Source: Burkholderiales bacterium (GTDB lineage Bacteria; Pseudomonadota; Gammaproteobacteria; Burkholderiales; Eutrophovitaceae). From it: a stretch of 64,000 nt of DNA. The notes below the pieces were generated by a model that was given only the letters and a program-made list of their open reading frames with translations, did not search any database and was not told the DNA's origin. The DNA is taken from contig DATMAN010000093.1 of the NCBI GenBank assembly GCA_035560005.1, positions 1 to 64,000 of the forward strand, written 5' to 3'. Both the position numbers and the translations under genes were made by a program. This document shows positions 1 to 13,287 of the stretch, piece by piece. Within the stretch, counting starts at the first letter, position 1; every line of letters begins with the position of its first letter.

Positions 1-2
1 CC

Positions 3-2796
<2,794 letters not shown>

Positions 2797-2831
2797 AGCC
2801 GGGTGCCATGAAGATCGAGCGCCACGCCGGC

Positions 2832-2853
2832 CGGGACCATCCGGCCGGTCCCG
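2832..2853 (+). terminator. possible hairpin after pyrG
   Basis: CGGGACC (2832-2838) pairs with GGTCCCG (2847-2853) around an 8-nt loop, 36 nt after the pyrG stop. There is no U-tract, so factor-independent termination is doubtful. It could be a processing or partial attenuation site in front of kdsA. Confidence 0.3.
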
Positions 2854-2899
2854 CATTACCCGGCGTTGATCGCTGCAGCGCGGTTGGCGGCAGCCGCAA

Positions 2900-2953
2900 G
2901 AAGCTCTGCGGCTTCGATGTGGGGCTGGATCGGCCGATTTTCCTGATCGCCGG
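2900..2953 (+). repeat. partial duplicate of the kdsA 5' end
   Basis: These 54 bases match 3046-3099, the first 18 or so codons of kdsA, with one mismatch (T at 2930 against C at 3076). The copies are 146 bp apart in direct orientation. The copy is embedded in an open frame from ATG 2808 to TGA 3047, which overlaps the kdsA ATG by four bases (ATGA). That 79-residue frame encodes [18 protein letters not shown] in its middle but neither flank is recognisable, so I treat it as a duplication remnant or leader rather than a functional gene. Confidence 0.85.
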
Positions 2954-3043
2954 GAGCGCCGCAGCGCGGAGCAGGGGTCCCGAAGCGGTGTTCGGGGATG
3001 CGACCGTGAAGGCGCTCTTGGGGCCGGGGGCACGGGTGCGGCC

Positions 3044-5191
<2,148 letters not shown>

Positions 5192-5192
<1 letters not shown>

Positions 5193-5488
5193 TGCGCCTC
5201 CTGGCCGTCGTGCTGCTCGTGCTGATCGCGGCGCTCCAGTATCCGCTGTGGCTGGGCAAGGGCGGCTGGCTCACCGTGTGGCGTCTGGACCGTCAGATCG
5301 AGGCGCAGCGCGAGAGCAACCGTGCCATGGCCGTGCGCAACCAGGCACTGGCGGCCGAAGTGCGCGATCTGAAAGAGGGGTTCGAGGCGATCGAGGAGCG
5401 GGCGCGGGCTGAGCTGGGGATGATCCGGAAGGACGAGATCTTCTTTCAGCTCCTCGATCCCAAGCCCTCTGCACCCTCTTCGCGCTAG
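5192..5488 (+). CDS. ftsB: cell division protein FtsB
   Basis: Small bitopic inner-membrane protein of the FtsQBL divisome complex. The 98-residue product has one N-terminal membrane segment (about residues 3-20, [18 protein letters not shown]), then a coiled-coil helix from about residue 30 ([16 protein letters not shown]) and the conserved [19 protein letters not shown] stretch typical of FtsB. Its ATG overlaps the eno stop (TGATG). Placement directly after eno is the usual one in proteobacteria. Confidence 0.93.
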
Positions 5489-5632
5489 CGGGAGGACTTA
5501 CCACCAAGGCAGCGAGAAAGATCAGGAGTCGATCCCGGTCTTTCACCGTTTTCCTTCTGGGCTGAGGTGTCGGTCGCTGATCCACTCGTGTGGCGTTGCG
5601 TCTTGCCATCCGAGCTTTTTTCGTCCGGGTGG
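5489..5632. repeat. intergenic gap with degraded ACCACCAAGG-type inverted repeat
   Basis: Between the convergent ftsB and mobA genes. TACCACCAAGGCAGCGAGAAAG (about 5499-5520) has a loosely complementary partner ending in GGGTGGTTA near 5628-5636. It resembles better conserved copies near 12791, 14596 and 33873. No gene is evident here. Confidence 0.35.
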
Positions 5633-6307
5633 TTACTCCGTGTTCCCGGGTGGTCGTGCTGCGCTGTGCAACAGTTCCGCGGCGCGCAGCTCCTCGAGCG
5701 TGTTGAAGTTGCCGAAAGCCTTCGGCTGATCGTCGAAGGCGACTTCGGCCACCCGCAGCGTCGCGTACCAGGCATCGATTTTCCTGCCACCTTCCGCCAG
5801 AAAGCGCTCGAGATGTGCAAGCAGGTCGCGACGCGCCACGCAGAACACCGGGTGCGGCTGGCTGCCTGTTTTCGCCACGGCGAGCTGTGCCTGCCCCGAG
5901 CGAACCGGGTGGGTGAGGCGCGCCACGAGATCCGGCGGCAGAAAAGGCGAGTCGCAAGGCACCGTAGCCACCAGCGGCGAGCGCGCTTCCTTCATTCCCC
6001 GGTGCAGTCCCGCCAGAGGCCCTGCAAAGCCGCCGATCTCGTCGGCAACGACGCGATGGCCGTAGACGGCGTAACGCTCCAGGTTCTGGTTGGCGTTGAC
6101 GAGGATTTCGTCAACCTGGGGCGCGAGACGTTCCAGTACCCATTCGATCATCGGCCGGCCGCCAAAGGGCTGCAGCCCTTTGTCGGCTCCGCCCATGCGC
6201 CGTCCCAGCCCGCCCGCGAGGATGACCCCGGTGACCGACGGCGCGGCGCCGCAGTAAAGGGTGGCGTGCGACGAGCGAGAAGATGCGGTTGGACCTGTTC
6301 CCGTCAC
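5633..6307 (-). CDS. mobA: molybdenum cofactor guanylyltransferase MobA
   Basis: Attaches GMP to Mo-molybdopterin to form the guanine dinucleotide cofactor used by DMSO-reductase-family enzymes, including both formate dehydrogenases here. The nucleotidyltransferase signature is LAGGLGRRMGGADKGL, followed by DEIGGFAGPLAGL and the metal-binding VPCDSPFLP. The 224-residue call starts at GTG 6307. It places about 25 residues before the signature, slightly long for MobA, but no ATG or GTG closer to the signature is available in frame. It lies 10 bp downstream of fdhD in the same direction, so fdhD-mobA is probably an operon. Confidence 0.93.
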   Translation of the reverse strand: MTGTGPTASSRSSHATLYCGAAPSVTGVILAGGLGRRMGGADKGLQPFGGRPMIEWVLERLAPQVDEILVNANQNLERYAVYGHRVVADEIGGFAGPLAGLHRGMKEARSPLVATVPCDSPFLPPDLVARLTHPVRSGQAQLAVAKTGSQPHPVFCVARRDLLAHLERFLAEGGRKIDAWYATLRVAEVAFDDQPKAFGNFNTLEELRAAELLHSAARPPGNTE

Positions 6308-6317
6308 TGGTCACCCA

Positions 6318-7142
6318 TCACGGCTTTTCAAACCGTTGTACCCCCGTGAACAGCAAGTAATGCTTGCCGGTTGCGCGCCCGATCATCGTGAGATCGACCT
6401 TGGCAGCGATCTCGTAGCCCATCCGGGTTAATCCGGAGCGCGATACCAGGATCGGCACTCGCATCTGGGCGCACTTGATCACCATCTCGGAGGTGAGCCG
6501 GCCGGTGGTATAGAACACCTTGTCCTCACCGCTCACCCCGTCGAGCCACATCATCCCGGCGATCGCGTCCACTGCGTTGTGCCGGCCGACGTCCTCTACG
6601 AAGTAGAGGATCTCGCTCTGCCGGGCGAGTGCGCAGCCGTGCACCGCGCCCGCCTGCTTGTAGATCGTTTCCCGCTTGCGCACTTCGTCGAGCAGCGCAT
6701 AAAGCGACGCTTCGCTCAGTTTCGCGCTGCGCGACAGCTGCACGGCCGCGATTTCACCCATCAGGTCACCAAACACCGTGCCCTGTCCGCAGCCGGTGGT
6801 GACCGTGCGCCGGTCCAGTTTCGAGGGCAGGTCGGCGATGCCCCCGCGGGTGACGATCGCGCAGGCGTTGGTATCCCAGTCGACCTGAACCGAAGCGATC
6901 TCCTCGAGCGAGCGCACCAGCCGCTGGTTGCGCAGGTAGCCGATCGCCAGGGCTTCCGGGGCCTGGCCCAGCGTCATCAGGGTGACGATCTCGCGCTTGT
7001 CCACATAGAGCGTCAACGGCAGCTCGCCGGCGATGTCGGTGGGAACGGTCTCGCCCCGTTCGTTGCGCGCCGGCACGGTGTGGGTCAGCGCCCGTCTGGC
7101 CTGGGTCAGCACCGGGCGCGGAGGCGAGGAGTGCATGGGCAT
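6318..7142 (-). CDS. fdhD: formate dehydrogenase sulfurtransferase FdhD
   Basis: FdhD passes sulfur from a cysteine desulfurase to the Mo/W bis-MGD cofactor, a step needed for active formate dehydrogenase. The 274-residue product carries the family motifs ETVPTDIAGELPLTLYVD, AIGYLRNQRLV, VHGCALA, DVGRHNAVD and the C-terminal GRTTGKH-like GRATGKH. At the family CxxC loop the sequence reads TTGCGQGTVFG, with Cys118 but Gly in place of the second cysteine. I start at ATG 7142; ATG 7136 is an alternative, and the longer frame to 7253 is not conserved. It is divergent from the fds genes. Confidence 0.92.
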   Translation of the reverse strand: MPMHSSPPRPVLTQARRALTHTVPARNERGETVPTDIAGELPLTLYVDKREIVTLMTLGQAPEALAIGYLRNQRLVRSLEEIASVQVDWDTNACAIVTRGGIADLPSKLDRRTVTTGCGQGTVFGDLMGEIAAVQLSRSAKLSEASLYALLDEVRKRETIYKQAGAVHGCALARQSEILYFVEDVGRHNAVDAIAGMMWLDGVSGEDKVFYTTGRLTSEMVIKCAQMRVPILVSRSGLTRMGYEIAAKVDLTMIGRATGKHYLLFTGVQRFEKP

Positions 7143-7316
7143 GAACGAATGAGCGCTCGTGTACGTGTGGGCGGGACAGGATACGTTATCCCAATTCGTC
7201 GCTGTGCGGAGGGGTCTGCGCCGCCGCTCGGGTATGATGAATCCGGGACGCAACGCTCAGAGCCCCTGCGCGGCACGGGGTGCAACGCGTTCCAGCAGGT
7301 AGCGGGCAGCTTCCAG
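7143..7316. promoter_or_regulatory. divergent promoter region fdhD / fdsGB
   Basis: This 174-bp gap must hold promoters for both directions. A TATGAT hexamer at 7233-7238 could be a plus-strand -10 box, but no clear -35 is seen. One ModE-like half-site, CGTTATCC at 7184, lacks a partner at the expected distance. No further element is recognised. Confidence 0.35.
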
Positions 7317-9008
7317 GTGAGCACACCGATTCAGCGCATCCCATTCCCCGCGCCGGCACGGCGCGACCCCGGCCGGCGCAAAGGCCGTCCGGTGGATCCC
7401 GTGGCGCTGCGCGAGGTCCGTGCCGTGCTGGGCGAAGCACCGCGCCGGCACGACCTGCTGATCGAGTTCCTGCACGGGATCCAGGACCGCTACGGCTGCC
7501 TGTCGGCCGCGCATCTGGCGGCGCTGGCCGAAGAGCTGCGGCTGTCGCTGGCCGAGGTCTATGAAGTGGCCACGTTCTATCACCACTTCGACGTGGTCAG
7601 GGAGGGCGAACCGCGCCCGCCGCCGCTCACGGTCAGAGTGTGCGATTCGCTCTCGTGCGAGATCGCGGGCGCCGGCGCGCTGCTCGAGCGCCTTCCCGCC
7701 GTGCTCGGTCGCGAGGTGCGCGTGCTGGGTGCGCCCTGTGTCGGACGCTGCGCCGCGGCGCCCGTCGTCGTCGTGCATCAGCATCCGGTCGAGCGCGCGA
7801 CCGTCGAAAAGGTCGCGCACGCGGTCAGAAACCGACTGCGCAACTGTCCAGTGGCGCCGTACCTGAGCTATGGTCGATACCGCAAGGAGGGCGGCTACCG
7901 GCTGCTTCGAGATTGTCTGGACGGCGCCATGGACCGGGAGAAGCTCTTCGGCATCATCGAGCGTTCGGGTTTGCGCGGACTGGGCGGCGCCGGCTTTCCG
8001 GCCGCGCGCAAATGGCGCATCGTCTGGAACGAGCCGGCGCCGCGCCTCATGGCGGTCAACATCGACGAGGGCGAGCCCGGCACGTTCAAGGATCGCCACT
8101 ATCTGGAACGCGATCCGCACCGCTGCCTGGAAGGAATCCTGGTGGCGGCCTGGGCCACGGGCTGCAGCGCGGTCTATCTCTATCTGCGCGACGAATATGC
8201 GGGCTGCCGGCTGATCCTGGAGAAGGAGCTGGCGGCATTGCAGGCTGACCCGCCGTGCGCGGTGCCGCCCATGCACTTGCGGCGCGGGGCGGGCGCGTAT
8301 ATCTGCGGCGAGGAGTCGGCGATGATCGAGTCGATCGAAGGCAAGCGCGGCATGCCACGGCTGCGACCGCCTTACGTCGCGCAGGTCGGCCTTTTCGGGC
8401 GGCCCACCCTCGAGCACAACCTGGAAACCTGCTACTGGGTGCGCGAGATCGTCGAGCGGGGCGCGGAATGGTTCGCCTCGCAGGGACGGCGCGGGCGCAG
8501 CGGGCTGCGCTCTTTTTCGGTGTCGGGCCGTGTCAAGAGACCCGGGGTGCATCTCGCGCCGGCCGGGATCACCGTCAAAGAGCTGATCGACGAGTATTGC
8601 GGCGGCATGCTGGACGGGCACAGCTTCTACGCCTACCTTCCGGGCGGCGCCTCCGGAGGGATTCTGCCCGCCGCGCTGGGCGACGTTGCGCTCGATTTCG
8701 ACACGCTCGCGCCCTACGGTTGTTTCATCGGCTCGGCGGCGATCATCGTGCTCTCCGACCACGACAAGGCCTGGCTCGCGGCGCGCAACCTGATGAAGTT
8801 CTTCCGCGACGAGTCCTGCGGCCGATGCACGCCGTGCCGGGTGGGGACCGAGAAGGCGCTGGCGCTGATCCGGACCAGCGCCTGGGACCGGTCGCTGTTG
8901 AACGAGTTGTCGCAGGCGATGGCAGACGCGTCGATCTGTGGTCTGGGACAGGCGGCACCCAATCCGCTGCTCAGTGTGATGAAATACTTTTCGCACGAGC
9001 TCGAGTGA
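7317..9008 (+). CDS. fdsB: NAD+-dependent formate dehydrogenase, fused gamma-beta (NuoE-NuoF type) subunit
   Basis: Electron-transfer and NAD+-reducing subunit of a soluble formate dehydrogenase. Residues 1-155 are NuoE/FdsG-like with a thioredoxin-fold 2Fe-2S site at Cys109, Cys114, Cys141 and Cys145. The rest is NuoF/FdsB-like: GLRGLGGAGFPAARKW, an NADH/FMN fold with NIDEGEPGTFKDR and GAGAYICGEESAMIES, and a 4Fe-4S site at ESCGRCTPCR (Cys501, 504, 507) plus Cys541. In Cupriavidus-type enzymes FdsG and FdsB are separate; here they form one 563-residue chain. Start is GTG 7317, as no ATG precedes the NuoE domain; the frame is open further upstream but antisense to fdhD. Confidence 0.9.
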   Translation: MSTPIQRIPFPAPARRDPGRRKGRPVDPVALREVRAVLGEAPRRHDLLIEFLHGIQDRYGCLSAAHLAALAEELRLSLAEVYEVATFYHHFDVVREGEPRPPPLTVRVCDSLSCEIAGAGALLERLPAVLGREVRVLGAPCVGRCAAAPVVVVHQHPVERATVEKVAHAVRNRLRNCPVAPYLSYGRYRKEGGYRLLRDCLDGAMDREKLFGIIERSGLRGLGGAGFPAARKWRIVWNEPAPRLMAVNIDEGEPGTFKDRHYLERDPHRCLEGILVAAWATGCSAVYLYLRDEYAGCRLILEKELAALQADPPCAVPPMHLRRGAGAYICGEESAMIESIEGKRGMPRLRPPYVAQVGLFGRPTLEHNLETCYWVREIVERGAEWFASQGRRGRSGLRSFSVSGRVKRPGVHLAPAGITVKELIDEYCGGMLDGHSFYAYLPGGASGGILPAALGDVALDFDTLAPYGCFIGSAAIIVLSDHDKAWLAARNLMKFFRDESCGRCTPCRVGTEKALALIRTSAWDRSLLNELSQAMADASICGLGQAAPNPLLSVMKYFSHELE

Positions 9009-9060
9009 ATCGTCGGAACGCAACGTCACGACAAAGGCACTGAAGGCAAAGGAGCACGCC

Positions 9061-11862
9061 ATGCCGGTGAGCGGTACGATGCATGGGTCGATCTCATTCA
9101 AGCTCAACGGCACCGAGGTTCATGCGGTTGCCGGACAGACCATCATCGAGGTCGCGAGGTGCCACGGCATGGAGATTCCCTCTCTGTGCTACAAGCCGGG
9201 CTACCGTCCCGACGGCAACTGCCGCGCCTGTGTGGTCGAGATCAAGGGCGAGCGCGTGCTGGCGCCTTCGTGCTGCCGCCATCCGGCCGCGGGAATGGAA
9301 GTCGAGACCGCCAGCCCGCGGGTGCTGGCGTCGCAGAAGATGGTGCTCGAGCTGCTGCTTGCCGACATGCCGGACGCGCAGTATCGGCTCGACTCCGAGC
9401 TCATTCGCTGGAAACGCAAACTGGGTATCGGTCGGCCGCGATTCGCGCCGCGCGAACAGCCGGCGGCGGACCTCTCGCACCCGGCGATCGCGGTCAACCT
9501 CGACGCCTGCATCCAGTGCACGCGTTGCGTGCGCGCCTGCCGGGAAGAGCAGGTCAACGACGTCATCGGCTACGCTTATCGTGGCGGGCGCTCGAAGATC
9601 GTGTTCGATTTCGGCGATCCGATGGGAAACTCCACATGCGTGGCTTGCGGAGAGTGCGTTCAGGCCTGCCCGACCGGTGCACTGATGCCGGCGAACAACG
9701 TCGGCATGCAGCCGATCGACAAGACGGTGGAGTCGGTGTGCCCGTACTGCGGCGTGGGCTGCCGGCTCGCCTATCACGTCAAGGACAACCGGATCCTCTA
9801 CGTCACAGGCAAGGACGGTCCGGCCAACCGCGGGCGCCTTTGCGTCAAGGGTCGCTACGGCTTCGACTACGTGCACAACCCGCAGCGGCTCCTCAAGCCG
9901 CTCATCCGCAAGCCTGGCGTGCCGAAAAGCCGGGACTTCGTGGTCGACCCGGCGCGCTGGCAGGAGGTGTTCCGCGAAGCGAGCTGGGAGGAGGCGCTCG
10001 ACCTGGCGGCGGGCCGGCTGAGGGAAATCCGCGACAGCCACGGCAGGTACGCGCTGGCCGGGTTCGGCTCCGCCAAGGGCAGCAACGAGGAAGCGTACCT
10101 GTTCCAGAAGCTGGTGCGCACCGGGTTCGGCTCGAACAACGTCGATCACTGCACCCGGCTGTGCCACGCTTCCTCGGTGGCGGCGCTGCTTGAAGGAATC
10201 GGCTCGGGCGCGGTGTCCAACCCGGTGAACGATTGCCGCAACGCCGAGGTGATCTTCGTGATCGGGGCGAATCCGGCCGGCAACCATCCGGTGGCCGCTA
10301 CGTGGTTCAAGAATGCGGCCAAGAAGGGCGCGAAGCTGATCGTCGCCGACCCGCGTCACACCGAACTTGCCCGGCACGCGACCTGGTTCCTGCAGTTCCG
10401 GCCCGATACGGACGTCGCGCTGCTCAACGCGATGATGCACGTCATCGTGCACGAGGGATTGATCGATCGGGCGTTCATCGCCAGCCGCACCATCGGCTTC
10501 GAGGACCTGAAAGCCAACGTCGAGGGCTATGGCCCGGAAGCGATGGCGCCGGTGTGCGGGATCCCTCCCGCGACGATCAGGACCGTGGCGCGCGCCTATG
10601 CGACTTCGCGGGCCTCCATGATCTTCTGGGGCATGGGAATCTCCCAGCACGTGCACGGCACCGACAACGCCCGCTGCCTGATCGCGCTGGCCTTGATGAC
10701 CGGCCAGATCGGTCGTCCGGGCACCGGTCTGCACCCGCTGCGCGGACAGAACAACGTGCAGGGCGCCTCCGACGCGGGGCTGATCCCGATGATGCTGCCC
10801 GATTATCACCGCGTGGATGACGAACGGTTGCGCGCGCGCTACGAACAGCTGTGGGGCACCGCACTGGATCCCAAGCCCGGATTGACCGTGGTGGAAGTCA
10901 TGAAGGCCGCGCTCGAGCGCGACATCCGCGGCATGTACATCATGGGGGAAAACCCCGCCATGTCCGACCCCGATCTGAATCACGCGCGCCAGGCGCTGGC
11001 TGGTCTCGACTGGCTGGTCGTGCAGGACATTTTCCTCACCGAGACCGCCTATCTGGCCGACGTAGTGCTGCCGGCCAGCGCCTGGCCCGAGAAGACGGGT
11101 ACCGTGACCAATACCGATCGCATGGTCCAGCTCGGACGCGGGGCAATCGAGCCTCCGGGCGAGGCCAGGCCCGACCTGTGGATCATCCAGGAGATGGCGC
11201 GCCGCCTCGGCCTGGACTGGCGTTACCGGGGCCCGGAGAGCGGTGTGGCCGAGGTTTTCGACGAGATGCGCCGCGCCATGCCTTCGATCGCGGGGATCAC
11301 GTGGCAACGGCTGGAACGCGAATCGTGCGTGACCTATCCCTGTGCGCATGAGCGCGATCCCGGACAGCCCGTGGTGTTCGGCGAACGGTTTCCCACGCCG
11401 ACCGGCAAGGGCCGCTTCGTCCCGGTGAGCATCATTCCCGCGGCCGAGCAGCCCGACGGCGATTATCCGCTGGTGCTGATCACCGGCCGGCAGCTGGAGC
11501 ACTGGCACACCGGCGCGATGACCCGCCGCTCCTCGGTTCTGGACGCGATCGAACCGGAGCCGACCGCTTCGCTAAATCCGTCCGATCTCGCCCGCATGGA
11601 GATCCGACCGGGCGAGCCGATCACGGTGGCGTCGCGGCGCGGGAAGATCGCGCTCTACGCGCGCGCCGATGAAGCCACACCGCCCGGCGCGGTGTTCATT
11701 CCGTTCTGCTTCTACGAAGCGGCGGCCAATCTGCTGACCAACCCGGTGCTCGATCCCTTCGGCAAGATTCCTGAATTCAAGTACTGTGCAGTGCGCGTGG
11801 ACAAAGGCGGGCAGTTGCCCGCCACCCGACTTTACGGCGGCAGCGCTGTCGCTTCGCGCTGA
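9061..11862 (+). CDS. fdsA: NAD+-dependent formate dehydrogenase, catalytic alpha subunit
   Basis: Oxidises formate to CO2 at a bis-MGD Mo/W centre and passes electrons through an Fe-S chain to FdsB. The 933-residue chain starts with a 2Fe-2S domain (Cys43, Cys54, Cys57, Cys71), then a His/Cys Fe-S region and two 4Fe-4S sets (CIQCTRCVRAC, CVACGECVQACP), then the molybdopterin domain with CPYCGVGC and a C-terminal dinucleotide-binding domain. The metal ligand is Cys368 in VDHCTRLCHASS, so it is a non-selenium enzyme. No Tat signal is seen, so it acts in the cytoplasm. It follows fdsGB by 52 bp. The small fdsD gene found after fdsA in related operons is absent. Confidence 0.96.
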   Translation: MPVSGTMHGSISFKLNGTEVHAVAGQTIIEVARCHGMEIPSLCYKPGYRPDGNCRACVVEIKGERVLAPSCCRHPAAGMEVETASPRVLASQKMVLELLLADMPDAQYRLDSELIRWKRKLGIGRPRFAPREQPAADLSHPAIAVNLDACIQCTRCVRACREEQVNDVIGYAYRGGRSKIVFDFGDPMGNSTCVACGECVQACPTGALMPANNVGMQPIDKTVESVCPYCGVGCRLAYHVKDNRILYVTGKDGPANRGRLCVKGRYGFDYVHNPQRLLKPLIRKPGVPKSRDFVVDPARWQEVFREASWEEALDLAAGRLREIRDSHGRYALAGFGSAKGSNEEAYLFQKLVRTGFGSNNVDHCTRLCHASSVAALLEGIGSGAVSNPVNDCRNAEVIFVIGANPAGNHPVAATWFKNAAKKGAKLIVADPRHTELARHATWFLQFRPDTDVALLNAMMHVIVHEGLIDRAFIASRTIGFEDLKANVEGYGPEAMAPVCGIPPATIRTVARAYATSRASMIFWGMGISQHVHGTDNARCLIALALMTGQIGRPGTGLHPLRGQNNVQGASDAGLIPMMLPDYHRVDDERLRARYEQLWGTALDPKPGLTVVEVMKAALERDIRGMYIMGENPAMSDPDLNHARQALAGLDWLVVQDIFLTETAYLADVVLPASAWPEKTGTVTNTDRMVQLGRGAIEPPGEARPDLWIIQEMARRLGLDWRYRGPESGVAEVFDEMRRAMPSIAGITWQRLERESCVTYPCAHERDPGQPVVFGERFPTPTGKGRFVPVSIIPAAEQPDGDYPLVLITGRQLEHWHTGAMTRRSSVLDAIEPEPTASLNPSDLARMEIRPGEPITVASRRGKIALYARADEATPPGAVFIPFCFYEAAANLLTNPVLDPFGKIPEFKYCAVRVDKGGQLPATRLYGGSAVASR

Positions 11863-11917
11863 TCCGGGAAGTGGGCGAGGGAGATAGAGAGTGATTCGAC
11901 TTTGCGATTGAACGAGA

Positions 11918-12607
11918 ATGGACGATCTCAGTCATCTGCTGAAAAACAACCGAGCCTGGGCCGAAGGCATACGGCGCGCGGAGCCGGACTTCTTCGACCG
12001 GCTCTCGCGCATCCAGACGCCCGACTACCTGTGGATCGGCTGTTCCGACAGCCGCGTGCCCGCCAACCAGATCACCGGGCTTGCTCCTGGCGAGGTCTTC
12101 GTGCATCGCAATGTCGCCAACGTGGTGGTGCATTCGGATCTGAACTGTCTCTCGGTGCTGCAGTATGCGGTGGACGTGCTGAAGGTGAAACACGTCATTG
12201 TTTGCGGCCACTACGGTTGCGGTGGTGTGATCGCGGCGCACGATCGCTTGAAGCTCGGCCTCATCGACAACTGGCTGCGGCACGTGCAGGACATCGCGCA
12301 GAAGCACCACGGTCAGCTCGCCTTGCTGAGCGACCGGGAGCAGCGCCTGCAGCGCTTGTGCGAGCTCAACGTCGTCGAGCAGGTGTTCAACGTGGCCCGC
12401 AGCACGGTGCTGCAGGATGCCTGGGCCAGAGGCCAGGCCGTGAGCGTTCACGGCTGGATCTACGGGCTGCGCGACGGCCTGCTGCGCGACCTGCAGATGA
12501 CGGTGGCCTCGCCGGGGCAACTCGAGGCGCGCTACGAAGCGGCGGTGCAGGCGATCGTGGAGGATCCGGTCAAGGCGGCCTTGCGCGACTCCCGGCTCGG
12601 GTTCTGA
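11918..12607 (+). CDS. can: beta-carbonic anhydrase
   Basis: Interconverts CO2 and bicarbonate in the cytoplasm. The 229-residue product has the beta-class zinc ligands Cys42, His98 and Cys101 (GCSDSRVPAN, CGHYGCGG) and the Asp44-Arg46 dyad. It lies 55 bp after fdsA in the same direction, so it may be coexpressed with formate oxidation and handle the CO2 produced, or supply CO2 if the enzyme runs in reverse. The functional link is inferred from position. Confidence 0.95.
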   Translation: MDDLSHLLKNNRAWAEGIRRAEPDFFDRLSRIQTPDYLWIGCSDSRVPANQITGLAPGEVFVHRNVANVVVHSDLNCLSVLQYAVDVLKVKHVIVCGHYGCGGVIAAHDRLKLGLIDNWLRHVQDIAQKHHGQLALLSDREQRLQRLCELNVVEQVFNVARSTVLQDAWARGQAVSVHGWIYGLRDGLLRDLQMTVASPGQLEARYEAAVQAIVEDPVKAALRDSRLGF

Positions 12608-12860
12608 TCGCTCGACCGGGCGGCGCAGCCAACCCTCTCTCGCCGCATTCCCTGGACAGTGCTGCACCGCGCTCTTGACCTGAGCGAGCGGAGCCGAGCA
12701 GGAGAAGGGCAATGAACGCGACGCACAGTTCGGCGGCTTGCCGAAGGGCGGGTCGACCTTTGCAAAGCCGAGGTGCTAAGCCGCAGCCAAAGGCACGAAG
12801 CCACGAAGAGAAGCGCAAATTGAACGTCCTCCTCCGTGTCCGTCGTGGTTCAGGTGTCTC
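12608..12860. repeat. intergenic region with CACGAAG-type inverted repeat
   Basis: Gap between convergent can and msrB. Direct heptad-like units (AGGCACGAAGCCACGAAGAG, 12791-12810) face a complementary block (CCTCCGTGTCCGTCGTGGTT, 12831-12850), giving an imperfect hairpin of about 60 nt. Placement between convergent genes suggests a two-way transcription end. The rest of the gap shows no gene. Confidence 0.5.
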
Positions 12861-13262
12861 TCAGGCTTCTTCCTCGGGTTCGAAGCGAAGCGCCACACCG
12901 TTGTTGCAGTAGCGCAGTCCGGTCGGCGGCGGACCGTCGTCGAATACGTGTCCCTGGTGGCCGCCGCAGCGCGAGCAATGGTACTCGGTGCGCACCATGA
13001 AGAACTTGTGATCCGGGCGCGTCTCCAGCGCGCCGGGAATGGCGGTGAAGAAACTGGGCCAGCCGGTGCCGCTGTCGAATTTCATCTCCGAGCGGAACAG
13101 CGGCTGGCCGCAGCCGGCGCACACGAAGGTCCCTTTGCGGTATTCCTTGTTGAGCGGGCTGGTGAAGCGGCGTTCGGTGCCTTCCTCGCGCAGCACATGG
13201 TATTGCTCCGGGGTCAGCAGCTTCCTCCATTCCTCTTCCGACCTCGTCACCCTGGTGCTCAT
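12861..13262 (-). CDS. msrB: peptide-methionine (R)-S-oxide reductase MsrB
   Basis: Repairs the R form of methionine sulfoxide in proteins. The 133-residue chain has the structural zinc site Cys48, Cys51, Cys96 and Cys99, the substrate region FDSGTGWPSF, and the catalytic Cys119 in RYCNNGVALRF (most homologs read RYCIN-S-L-F). No signal peptide is visible, so it is cytoplasmic. It starts 25 bp after the moeA stop on the same strand and is probably the last gene of a moaA-moeA-msrB unit. Confidence 0.95.
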   Translation of the reverse strand: MSTRVTRSEEEWRKLLTPEQYHVLREEGTERRFTSPLNKEYRKGTFVCAGCGQPLFRSEMKFDSGTGWPSFFTAIPGALETRPDHKFFMVRTEYHCSRCGGHQGHVFDDGPPPTGLRYCNNGVALRFEPEEEA

Positions 13263-13287
13263 AGCTCAAAAGGACTCCGAATCATCT

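Noticed and set aside
7184..7207. Possible ModE site in the fdhD/fdsGB gap
   Set aside because: Only one half-site (CGTTATCC) is present; the position of the second half reads CGCTGTGC, which does not fit.
6579..7316. Upstream extension of the fused fdsGB frame
   Set aside because: Most of it is antisense to fdhD and lacks similarity to NuoE proteins; the GTG at 7317 precedes the conserved region.
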